Origin: CAWELS01 sp964468205
GTDB taxonomy: Bacteria; Acidobacteriota; Terriglobia; Bryobacterales; Bryobacteraceae
DNA length: 64,000 nt
Assembly (NCBI GenBank): GCA_964468205.1
Contig: CAYXVG010000028.1
Coordinates: 21,101 to 85,100, forward strand
Reading direction: 5' to 3'
The position numbers were made by a program, and so were the translations under genes. The notes beneath the pieces were generated by a model. It saw nothing but the letters and a program-made list of their open reading frames with translations. It did no database searches and was not told where the DNA came from. Shown here one piece after another: positions 30,580 to 37,480 of this stretch. Each line of letters starts with the position of its first letter. Position 1 is the first letter of the stretch.

Positions 30580-30749
30580 CCAGACAAGTTCGTTCTTTGG
30601 GCGCCCGGCGCCTTCGGCTATCGAACTCAGAGAGCCGGCAGAGACTTGCAGTGTAGATCTGCCGAAGGACGGAGTCATCAAGGCGGCAGCAATCGGCGAC
30701 AACCTGCGGCTAATGCGGATCAGCGGCGCGCCAAATTTGCCGGAGAGCT
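30580..30749. other. Flank between the aldo/keto reductase and the integrated element
   Basis: An open frame runs through to a stop at 30751 (ending VIKAAAIGDNLRLMRISGAP) but has no independent start. It may be the eroded end of an old gene that was cut by the element. Nothing else was recognised. Confidence 0.3.
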
Positions 30750-30777
30750 AGGGTGGTAGCGCTAACGGGGGTCGAAC
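30750..30777. repeat. Left attachment repeat (partial tRNA-Glu 3' end)
   Basis: Begins AGGGTGGTAGCGCTAACGGG and is identical over 28 bases to 33600-33627. It holds CCA, acceptor 3' strand and part of the T-arm of tRNA-Glu in reverse orientation, but no rest of a tRNA. Confidence 0.85.
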
Positions 30778-30839
30778 ACTCGTGAGCGCGAGTGCCCGTT
30801 GCCCGGTGGTTTGGTTGAGGTACTCGGAAAACATCGAGA

Positions 30840-31190
30840 GTGAACAAGAAGGCTTATGGCTCGACCTATCGCCACGACCTCGACCTTGTATTCGCCGCCC
30901 CAGATGACGATTACCTGAAGCCGGATTCGGTCACCGCTACTGTTTGCCGATTGGCGAAGAAAGCTGGTCTCGAAAGCGCCGGCCGGCATTGTCTCCGGCA
31001 TTCTCACGGCAGCCTGCTCCTCAGCAGCGGTCACTCCCTGCCGACTGTCTCGCGGCACCTCGGCCACGCAGATCCCTCCGTCACCGCGCGGATCTACTCG
31101 CACAGCTTCACCCGAGAAGAGCAGGCTGCGGCGGAGGCTTGGGATGCGATCATGTCGGAAGTCCAAGACCAGGAAACACAAGTTCACTGA
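30840..31190 (+). pseudogene. Tyrosine recombinase (phage-type integrase) C-terminal remnant
   Basis: A 116-residue fragment carrying the end of a tyrosine recombinase catalytic domain: His50-Cys-Leu-Arg53-His54 (HCLRHSHGSLL), LPTVSRHLGHADPS with His76, and the Tyr86 nucleophile in ARIYSHSF. The first catalytic Arg, the arm-binding and core-binding domains are missing, so it cannot recombine DNA alone. It starts 62 bases inside the left att repeat. It is the probable former integrase of this element, truncated at the 5' side. A protein from the GTG at 30840 may still be made. Confidence 0.8.
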
Positions 31191-31262
31191 GCCTCGAGAT
31201 CCCACCGGGCAAAGGGTTGTAGCTGAGAATGCAGTTGACATCCTCTTGGGAGGTGGAGCACT

Positions 31263-31502
31263 ATGGAGCAAGGTGCAGCACAGTGCTGCACTGCTTATAT
31301 GCCAACCACGAAGCGCCGAGTGTCCATCAATTTGCCAGATCGGGAGTACGGAGAGCTTGTGAGTCTGGCCGAAAATCTCAGAGTATCCATTGCTTGGCTC
31401 GGCAGGCAGGCCATCAATGAGCTGCTTGAACGTCACAGACGCAAACCGATCGAAACACCGCTCGCTCTGTCGATGAGCCAAAGAGAGGGCACCAGCGGCT
31501 GA
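31263..31502 (+). CDS. Ribbon-helix-helix (CopG/Arc-like) small protein
   Basis: A 79-residue protein with an RHH fold: the strand KRRVSINLPDREYGEL (about residues 17-32) followed by two helices (VSLAENLRVSIAWLGRQA, INELLERH). RHH proteins are dimeric DNA-binding regulators, often autorepressing antitoxins. The ATG at 31263 has an excellent ribosome site (GGGAGGTGGAG). It lies about 130 bases before the three-gene operon on the same strand, so it may regulate it. A cognate RelE/ParE-type toxin is not seen next to it. Confidence 0.7.
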   Translation: MEQGAAQCCTAYMPTTKRRVSINLPDREYGELVSLAENLRVSIAWLGRQAINELLERHRRKPIETPLALSMSQREGTSG

Positions 31503-31634
31503 ATCAGGCTGCGTTCGGAGCGTGTGTAGGATGCTCTTAAGGCAAGCACCGAGAGGAGAAGACGCCGAACTGTCTATGATACGATCGAGTTCGCCCGGTC
31601 GCCTGAGGTCTGGTCTCGGGAGCCATGAAGCCAG

Positions 31635-32450
31635 ATGAGCGCCTACAGCCTACCGAGCTTTGAGAATCCGCCGGTCATTGAGGTTGTGTGCGGCATTCAG
31701 TTCAGCAGTCTGGAGCGTCTTCTTGTACCTCACTTCGGGGCGCTCTGGGAACGATTCAAACCGGACTATGACAGGTGTCAAGAAGTTCCTCCTTTGATGC
31801 CGGCCATCGAGCGTTTCGGTCCGGCGCCCGAGCCGAACGAGGTTGAGATCTCCGCCAGCCCCCCGCTTCCGCGAGTCTGGTTCATCCACAAGGATGAGAA
31901 TGGGATCATCCAAGTTCAGCGAGATCGGTTTCTACATAACTGGAAGAAGGTTCGACCGCAGGATGAATATCCCCGGTATAGCTATGTGAAGAGTCTCTTT
32001 CAACAGCACCTCGCGACTTTCGAGAGGTGCCTCAATGAGCTCAACATCGGAGGGCTTGTCACTCAGCAGTACGAGATGACATATGTGAATCACATCCCAC
32101 AGGGGGAGGGGTGGCAGACTTTTTCGGAGATTGCTGACGTGTTTCCGGATTTTGCCTGGCAGGTCCGCCCAGAGCGGTTTCTTAGCGTACCCGACGGTCG
32201 AAATCTGAGATCGAATTTTGCCCTTCCAAACCAAAGCGGTCGCTTGCACGCGACTATTCGGAACGGCATCCGGCGGGACGACCAACGTCCGTTGGTGCTT
32301 TTGGAACTCACCGCCCGCGGAATCGGCACCGACATTTCGCGCGAAGCAATGTGGAACTGGTTTGATATGGCCCACGAGTGGATTGTCCGCGGATTCGTGG
32401 ACCTCACGGGCGATGAGATTCAGAAGAAGACTTGGAGACGAACTCGATGA
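31635..32450 (+). CDS. TIGR04255-like family protein
   Basis: A 271-residue soluble protein. The N-terminal signature ENPPVIEVVCGIQFSSLERL (residues 9-28) and the later QQYEMTYVNHIP and PLVLLELTARG segments match what I know of the TIGR04255 family, which has no established function and is common in genomic islands. There is no signal or membrane segment. Its stop overlaps the start of the next gene in an ATGA, and it is the first gene of the three-gene cassette in the tRNA-Glu element. Confidence 0.7.
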   Translation: MSAYSLPSFENPPVIEVVCGIQFSSLERLLVPHFGALWERFKPDYDRCQEVPPLMPAIERFGPAPEPNEVEISASPPLPRVWFIHKDENGIIQVQRDRFLHNWKKVRPQDEYPRYSYVKSLFQQHLATFERCLNELNIGGLVTQQYEMTYVNHIPQGEGWQTFSEIADVFPDFAWQVRPERFLSVPDGRNLRSNFALPNQSGRLHATIRNGIRRDDQRPLVLLELTARGIGTDISREAMWNWFDMAHEWIVRGFVDLTGDEIQKKTWRRTR

Positions 32451-32905
32451 CAGCGACGTCTGAAGAGCAGTTCCTTGCGACGATGTACGGCCAGCCGCTT
32501 AGACCACAGTGGAGCGCTGAAACTGCAACCACGATGAGCATCGAAGGTGTAGATCCACCCGACCAACGATCTGAACACACGGTCAACGTGCTCGTTTTTC
32601 CAGTACCATTCGCCGGAGTCAGCCGGCAGCGGTCTCCTGTTCTACGTTCCGGTGCAGTTGCCGTCGAGGTCGAAGTTGACGAAGTTGGACTACCGGGAGA
32701 GTGCATGGCCAGCACGGCCCAATGGCCCACCTTGTGGGCTGAACCGAGAGCCGAGCCTCCCAGGGCACGCGGCACACTCTCAGTGCGGATGGCGCGATCA
32801 GTGCTTTTCACGCTGAACGTAGAACTTGGACGGACTTCGGCGAACCCTTGGAAACCGAAGGTGACAATCGACCGCCGAGCACTTGACCGCGCCGACGATG
32901 CCTGA
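32447..32905 (+). CDS. Unknown protein, second gene of the island cassette (152 aa)
   Basis: The ATG at 32447 overlaps the TIGR04255-like stop (ATGA), and the last bases overlap the third gene by 8. The protein is beta-rich with no predicted membrane segment. Segments such as SGAVAVEVEVDEVGLPGECM and the C-terminal PWKPKVTIDRRALDRADDA give no family I recognise. The overlaps at both ends argue that it is a real, co-translated gene although its composition is unremarkable. It may be an adaptor between the flanking proteins. Confidence 0.6.
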   Translation: MTATSEEQFLATMYGQPLRPQWSAETATTMSIEGVDPPDQRSEHTVNVLVFPVPFAGVSRQRSPVLRSGAVAVEVEVDEVGLPGECMASTAQWPTLWAEPRAEPPRARGTLSVRMARSVLFTLNVELGRTSANPWKPKVTIDRRALDRADDA

Positions 32906-33470
32906 TCCTTGGTATGAACTTGTCCAGCCCGAAACCCCTCTCACCCAGGGCGACATTATCCTCTCATGCCCGCTCATTGGTTGGAGAGACGAACCGGTCG
33001 TATCTCCGACCGTAGACTCCCTAAGGCAGAAAGCTGATGGGTTCAAAGCTGATGTTGTGGTCATGACCCAAGCCTGCGACCTGGAGCATAGCAAGGTCAA
33101 CAATGTTGTCCTCTGCCCTCATCTCCCCATGAGCGAATACAAGACCCTGTGGGAGGAAGCAATGCGGGCCGGAGACCAAAACCCAAGCAATAGAGCATGG
33201 AAGAGACACTGTGACGATATTAGAGATGGCTACGTCTGGAATCTGAGCCTACTCAACAGCACAGCCATCGACGACCTCAAGACTGAGATTCGAGTGGTCG
33301 ACTTCCATGATGTCTATACTGTTCCACGCGACTTCATTGAGTCCTACCTGCTAAAGTTACGAACCTCTCGGCTGCGCCTGCTACCTCCATATCGGGAACA
33401 TCTCTCCCAGTCTTTTGCCCGATTTTTCATGCGTGTGGGATTGCCTGTCCAGGTCGAGGGCACCTGGTAG
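32898..33470 (+). CDS. Unknown protein with a VVMTQACDLEHSK motif, third gene of the island cassette
   Basis: A 190-residue protein. The most notable part is VVVMTQACDLEHSKVNNVVL at about residues 53-72: such a TQACDLEH segment is conserved in a group of island proteins I know only as hypothetical. Its Cys, Asp, Glu and His side by side look like a catalytic or metal-binding site. A hydrophobic beta start (LTQGDIILSCPLIGW) precedes it. The start lies 8 bases inside the preceding gene, so translation is coupled. No signal peptide. It ends about 130 bases before the right att repeat. Confidence 0.65.
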   Translation: MPDPWYELVQPETPLTQGDIILSCPLIGWRDEPVVSPTVDSLRQKADGFKADVVVMTQACDLEHSKVNNVVLCPHLPMSEYKTLWEEAMRAGDQNPSNRAWKRHCDDIRDGYVWNLSLLNSTAIDDLKTEIRVVDFHDVYTVPRDFIESYLLKLRTSRLRLLPPYREHLSQSFARFFMRVGLPVQVEGTW

Positions 33471-33599
33471 AAGCGCTGAGAGATTCAAGTTGGCTCCAGC
33501 CGGTTCTCCCCAGTTCTGCCGTTCCGCCTGCCGCACCCTGCTGAGAGGTTCTCCGCTGTCAGGGCAACGAATGGCAACATTGAACCTGCAAGTTATTGA

Positions 33600-33627
33600 A
33601 GGGTGGTAGCGCTAACGGGGGTCGAAC
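33600..33627. repeat. Right attachment repeat (within tRNA-Glu)
   Basis: Identical over 28 bases to 30750-30777. This copy is the 3' end of the intact tRNA-Glu gene plus four flanking bases, so integration preserved the tRNA. Confidence 0.85.
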
Positions 33628-33678
33628 CCGTGTCTGAGCCTTGAGAGGGCCCTGTCCTAACCACTAGACGATAGCGCC
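33604..33678 (-). tRNA. tRNA-Glu (anticodon CUC)
   Basis: A 75-base cloverleaf with encoded CCA. Acceptor GGCGCTA pairs with TAGCGCT (G1-U72 wobble). The anticodon loop CTCTCAA gives CTC. T-arm is ACGGG-TTCGACC-CCCGT. Its 3' end points into the integrated element, and its last 24 bases are duplicated at the element's far end. Confidence 0.96.
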
Positions 33679-33798
33679 ACTTACCCGTTAGTTTAACAAA
33701 CGGCCGCGCCGTCGGACAACCACCACAGCGATTCCGTTCGCGCTCCGGGAGATGGCTTTGCCTGCCCGCCGGCGCTTCGCTATTCTGGAGCTAAGGCT

Positions 33799-33888
33799 GG
33801 AGGGATGGCCGAGCGGTTGAAGGCACCAGTCTTGAAAACTGGCGACGGGGTAACTCGTTCGTGGGTTCGAATCCCACTCCCTCCGCCA
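33799..33888 (+). tRNA. tRNA-Ser (anticodon UGA)
   Basis: A 90-base class II tRNA with a long variable arm. Acceptor GGAGGGA pairs with TCCCTCC, discriminator G and encoded CCA. The anticodon stem CCAGT/ACTGG holds loop CTTGAAA, anticodon TGA. T-arm is GTGGG-TTCGAAT-CCCAC. It is divergent from tRNA-Glu, 120 bases away. Confidence 0.97.
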
Positions 33889-33955
33889 CCACTTTCCCTC
33901 GTAGTTGCGGATCCTCCGGCAAACGGAGTATAAGTTAGGGCCGGAGCGTGTGCCG

Positions 33956-35014
33956 ATGACGAGACGCGAGGTTTTGAAGAACACAGTTGCCGCGGTTTCC
34001 GCAATGGGTCTAGCAGGCGGAGCCGCCGCCGCCCCGAAGAGAGTGAAAAACATGGGCGTCGCATCGCCCGGTATTGGGGCTCGGGTTCAAGCCGCCCGCA
34101 AAGCCGGTGAAGACCTCGACATGATCGAGTACTGTCACGGCAAGGGCCTTGGCGCCGCTCATGTCTATTTGCGAGGCGATCCGGGACCGGACGAGCTGAG
34201 GCAGATTCACGAGAAGATCAATAAGTACGACATGCGCCTTACGGTGGGTGTCCGCACCCCACGATCCGACAGCGATCTGCCGCAATACGAGGCCACCGTC
34301 AAGGCGCTCGCCGGGATGGACGGCCGCGTCGCCTGCCTCCTCGATCAGTTCACAGGACGCCGCTATGAGCAGTTCAAGACCGCCGCCGAATACCATGAGT
34401 TCTTTGCAATGTGCAAGGCGGCGGTCAAGCGCGCGCTGCCGGTCCTGCACAAGCATAAGATGCCGCTGGCAATCGAGAACCACAAGGGGTGGCGCTCCGC
34501 CGAACTGGTTGATTGGGTGCGCTCGACCGGCAGCGAGTACATCGGTGTCTGCCTGGATCTGACCAACAACGTCTCCCTCATCGAGGCGCCGTCACAGACG
34601 ATCGAGATGCTGGCTCCATACACTCTGTTTGTCAGCTTCAAAGACGTCGCCGCTGACTTCTATGACGAGGGCATTTTGCTCTCCGAGGTTCCCTTCGGCG
34701 AAGGCCATCTCGATCTGCCCGCGATCGTCGCAATGATGCAGAAGAAAGACCCGAACATGCTGTTCCAGCTCGAGATGATCACTCGCGATCCACTGAAGGT
34801 ACCGATTTTCACCGAGCAGTACTGGAAGATCTACGACGACAAGAGCCCGGTGCCGCCGCGCGACCTGGCCATGCTCATCGACTGGGTGCGCAAACACCCG
34901 CCCAGGAAACCGCTCCCGCGCATCAGCGGGCTGACGCCGGCGGAACGGCTGAAACTCGAAGACGACCTCAACCAGAGATGCGTCGACTACGTTCGCGCCA
35001 ATCTGCCGCTGTAG
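33956..35014 (+). CDS. Sugar phosphate isomerase/epimerase-like TIM barrel, Tat-exported
   Basis: From the ATG at 33956, 352 residues beginning with a Tat signal (MTRREVLKNTVAAVSAMGLAGGAAAA). The rest is a xylose-isomerase-like TIM barrel with candidate metal ligands in LAIENHKGW (Glu), GVCLDLTNN (Asp), VSFKD and FQLEMITRDP (Glu). Families of this kind isomerise or epimerise sugars and inositols. Exported versions are common in Acidobacteriota and Planctomycetes, but substrates are mostly unknown. It follows tRNA-Ser by 67 bases. Confidence 0.82.
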   Translation: MTRREVLKNTVAAVSAMGLAGGAAAAPKRVKNMGVASPGIGARVQAARKAGEDLDMIEYCHGKGLGAAHVYLRGDPGPDELRQIHEKINKYDMRLTVGVRTPRSDSDLPQYEATVKALAGMDGRVACLLDQFTGRRYEQFKTAAEYHEFFAMCKAAVKRALPVLHKHKMPLAIENHKGWRSAELVDWVRSTGSEYIGVCLDLTNNVSLIEAPSQTIEMLAPYTLFVSFKDVAADFYDEGILLSEVPFGEGHLDLPAIVAMMQKKDPNMLFQLEMITRDPLKVPIFTEQYWKIYDDKSPVPPRDLAMLIDWVRKHPPRKPLPRISGLTPAERLKLEDDLNQRCVDYVRANLPL

Positions 35015-35024
35015 CCTCTGTCTG

Positions 35025-35855
35025 CTAAACGAGGCGACGCTGGACGGCTTTGTGGACGGCATTAGGTGTCACGCTTTCGAGGCCGGCCCCCCGGGGCGAT
35101 GGAGTCACAATGTCGACTTGCTTCCCGCGCGGCCCCCAAACGAATTCATCCGTCGGCCCGAAGATAGCGACAACCGGGGTTCCGGCCGCGGCGGCCAGAT
35201 GTGTGACGCCGGAGTCGTTGCCGACGTACAGGCGCGCCCCCGCGAGCCAGCTTGCCAGTTCGAAAAGATCGTCGAAGCGGTGCGCTCCGTCGAGCGCCTC
35301 TTCCGGGCCGGCGCACCATTCCACCGGCAGCGTAGCTTCGATCCGCTCCGCAAGGGCGCGGAAATTCTCGAGCGCCCAGTTTTTGGCTGCGCTGCCAGAA
35401 AACGGATGGATCACCACTCTCTCGCGCCGCGTGGACGAGATACCGAGCGTCGGAACCAAGGTGGTTGGACGGCCGCCGAGCCTGCGGGCCTGGTCGAGAT
35501 AGAAGTCGACAGCATGGCGCGAGTTCTCCGCGGGGAGGGCATCGAAAAACTGGAACGGCAGCGCAAGCCGGCGGACGGCGTCACGGAATTCGGCGCGGTT
35601 CGCACCGTACCAGGAGATGATCGAGTCAAATGAGTGCAGCGTTTCAAGGAGCGCCGGCGGCGCCTCGCGGCCGGGAATCTCGAGCCAGTCCAGGCCCGTT
35701 CCGGCAATCGAGCGGACGCGATCGGCGAAGCGCACAAGCGGAACATTTGGGCCGCTGACCCAGGCCTCCGTATAGACATCCCGGAGCGATTCGAGCGCGG
35801 GAAGCGAAAGGATAAAGTCACCGATAGCGCCCGGGCGAATCAAGAGCCGCTTCAC
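35025..35855 (-). CDS. Glycosyltransferase family 9 (heptosyltransferase-like)
   Basis: About 276 residues from the GTG at 35855, chosen because it opens directly on the family start VKRLLIRPGAIGDFILSLPAL and lies 11 bases after the preceding stop. The C-terminal nucleotide-sugar site is clear: VVIHPFSGSAAKNWALENF and YVGNDSGVTHLAAAAGTPVVAIFGPTD. GT9 enzymes add heptose or related sugars to lipopolysaccharide core at the inner face of the membrane. It is the last gene of a minus-strand block with DsbD-alpha and TlpA. No other LPS genes are nearby. Confidence 0.85.
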   Translation of the reverse strand: MKRLLIRPGAIGDFILSLPALESLRDVYTEAWVSGPNVPLVRFADRVRSIAGTGLDWLEIPGREAPPALLETLHSFDSIISWYGANRAEFRDAVRRLALPFQFFDALPAENSRHAVDFYLDQARRLGGRPTTLVPTLGISSTRRERVVIHPFSGSAAKNWALENFRALAERIEATLPVEWCAGPEEALDGAHRFDDLFELASWLAGARLYVGNDSGVTHLAAAAGTPVVAIFGPTDEFVWGPRGKQVDIVTPSPRGAGLESVTPNAVHKAVQRRLV

Positions 35856-35866
35856 TGCAGATGAGA

Positions 35867-36337
35867 TTACTGAATTTCGAGATCCGCCGTCACCGGGATG
35901 GTCTTCGGCGGAAGGCAAAGATTATCCGAACACGCCTGGTAGCGGAGCTTGCCGTTGAGGGTAAGCGCCCCGGGTTTGGCGGAGTCCGGCACTTTGAAGC
36001 GGGTGACGATATCAAAGTCATCCACATACACGGCAAGCGGTTTTTCGGAAAAGGAGTAGGTCTCCATCGCTGGCTCGGGGAACTCGATGGCAACCACTAC
36101 CAGTGGATCGCTCGACCAGGTGAGCTGCAGCGGAATGAGATACTCGTCGGCCGGCGTATCGCTGTTGACGTGGTACCCGGGCAGTAACTCGGCGCGCACC
36201 GTCACTGCAACCGGGGCGCCGCGTTTGGCAACGCCGGGAGGCGGATTCTTCACGAAGAGCACCTGCTTGCCCGCGGCGATCAGCGTTGCGGAGGCAAGGC
36301 CTGCCACCAACAACAGGCTAAGAACTGGACTTCTCAT
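35867..36337 (-). CDS. Stand-alone DsbD N-terminal (alpha) domain protein, exported
   Basis: A 156-residue protein: signal peptide (MRSPVLSLLLVAGLASATLIAAG) and an Ig-like DsbD-alpha domain. The redox pair is in RYQACSDNLCLPPKTIPV (Cys136, Cys141), matching the YQGC...CYPP pattern of DsbD. The membrane and C-terminal thioredoxin domains of DsbD are absent. It overlaps the TlpA gene by 20 bases, so the two are probably co-expressed. It may pass electrons from a separate CcdA/DsbD-beta to TlpA or to client proteins. Confidence 0.8.
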   Translation of the reverse strand: MRSPVLSLLLVAGLASATLIAAGKQVLFVKNPPPGVAKRGAPVAVTVRAELLPGYHVNSDTPADEYLIPLQLTWSSDPLVVVAIEFPEPAMETYSFSEKPLAVYVDDFDIVTRFKVPDSAKPGALTLNGKLRYQACSDNLCLPPKTIPVTADLEIQ

Positions 36338-36869
36338 TGAGGAGCGCTTCGATATCGTTTTCGTAGTCGGCTTTACTCACCAATCCGATGTGGACCCTGG
36401 CGATCTTGCCGTCATGATCGATCAAAAAGCTCGTCGGCAAAGACTGGACGCCCCCGTACAGCATGGCAGCCTCGTCGGTGCCCATTAGAACCCTGTAGTT
36501 GACGCGGGCCTGCTCCAGGTAAGGCTTCACAGCGTCCCATCCGTCCTCGTCCATGGAGACACCGAGCACGGCGAAACCACGGTCGCTGTTCTTCTTCTCG
36601 AACTCGATGAACCAGGGGATTTCCAGCTTGCACGGCCCACACCAAGTGGCCCAGAAGTTGAGCAACACGACTTTGCCCCGATAGTCGGAGAGCCTGACGA
36701 CTTGACCGCTCGCATCGCGGAGCTCGAAGTCCGGCGCAACATTGCGATCATCCACGGGCTTCAGGGAGGATTCGGCCACGGCGACCGGCTCGCCCGCGGA
36801 ACACCCGGCGATAGTCAGGGCGGCCCAAAGAATGGCCACGGTCATGAGAAACGGAAAAAAGCTGCGCAA
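36318..36869 (-). CDS. TlpA/ResA-like thioredoxin lipoprotein
   Basis: A 183-residue membrane-anchored thioredoxin. The lipobox ends at Cys23 (ALTIAGC). The active site is Cys77-Gly-Pro-Cys80 in LLNFWATWCGPCKLE, and the cis-proline loop is SLPTSFLIDHDG. It should reduce disulfides in the periplasm, for example in cytochrome c maturation. It is upstream of and overlaps the DsbD-alpha gene by 20 bases. Confidence 0.9.
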   Translation of the reverse strand: MRSFFPFLMTVAILWAALTIAGCSAGEPVAVAESSLKPVDDRNVAPDFELRDASGQVVRLSDYRGKVVLLNFWATWCGPCKLEIPWFIEFEKKNSDRGFAVLGVSMDEDGWDAVKPYLEQARVNYRVLMGTDEAAMLYGGVQSLPTSFLIDHDGKIARVHIGLVSKADYENDIEALLNEKSSS

Positions 36870-36894
36870 AAAGGGTCTCCTGAACTTTATTTTA

Positions 36895-37416
36895 CTACAG
36901 AGCTATTCGCCGGCCTCTGGAGGCGAAGTTACGGTACCAATCCGCACGCCGCGTGCGATGGCGGCGCGCGAGGGTGAATTCCGGGTGGTTTTCGAGGCTT
37001 CCGAACCACCAGCCGGCCGTATCACAGAAACTCTCACAGATGTAATCGCGCCACTTCCGGGTCCGGTTCGCCGAGTCAGGTTGGGAAAGCGCGAACTTCC
37101 GCTGCTCGGCTGACCAGCCCAGTTCACCGCGCGCCCGGCCCTCGATTTCGCGCCGCACAATCTCTTCGTATTCCCGGCGAACCTGGTTCGGGAGCCTGAC
37201 CCAGACAAAATGGAATAGCTCGTGGACGAGTATGCGGCGAAGCTCAGCGGGCTGGTCGAAGAGGGCCGATTCGAGCAGGATCTGGCGGGCGCGTATGTTC
37301 GCCGCGCCGCTCACCGAGTGCGCCCCTGCTCCCTCGGGCGCGAGACGGCCGCGCTTCACGTGAAGTTCTTCGCGGACGGCAACCGTGACCGGAGAACCTT
37401 CGAGGGCCGGCAACAT
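36895..37416 (-). CDS. Putative zinc metallopeptidase-like protein (HExxH)
   Basis: The frame holds RRILVHELFHFVW, an HExxH site, and about 55 residues later YICESFCDTAGWWF, whose Glu may be the third zinc ligand of a gluzincin-like fold. I place the start at the ATG at 37416 (173 residues). Starts at 37527 or 37572 would overlap the SurA-like gene by 47-92 bases. No signal peptide is apparent from this start. The family is not recognised beyond the motif. It sits between the SurA-like chaperone and TlpA in the same minus-strand block. Confidence 0.6.
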   Translation of the reverse strand: MLPALEGSPVTVAVREELHVKRGRLAPEGAGAHSVSGAANIRARQILLESALFDQPAELRRILVHELFHFVWVRLPNQVRREYEEIVRREIEGRARGELGWSAEQRKFALSQPDSANRTRKWRDYICESFCDTAGWWFGSLENHPEFTLARRHRTRRADWYRNFASRGRRIAL

Positions 37417-37480
37417 GGCGGCGATCGGGAGGACGGCTGCGAGCCGGTGGCGGTCGCCGTCGCCAAAACGGAGAATCGAG

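Larger units (their letters stand above)
30750..33627. mobile_element. Small integrated element in the 3' end of tRNA-Glu
   Basis: A 28-bp perfect direct repeat (30750-30777 and 33600-33627) bounds 2.85 kb of DNA. The right copy is the 3' end and T-arm of the intact tRNA-Glu; the left copy is a stray tRNA end. This is the classic result of site-specific integration by a tyrosine recombinase, and a recombinase remnant lies just inside the left end. The cargo is a ribbon-helix-helix protein and three overlapping genes. By eye the cargo is less GC-rich than the host. The integrase is not adjacent to the intact tRNA, as it usually is, so the element has probably been rearranged or shortened. Confidence 0.75.
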
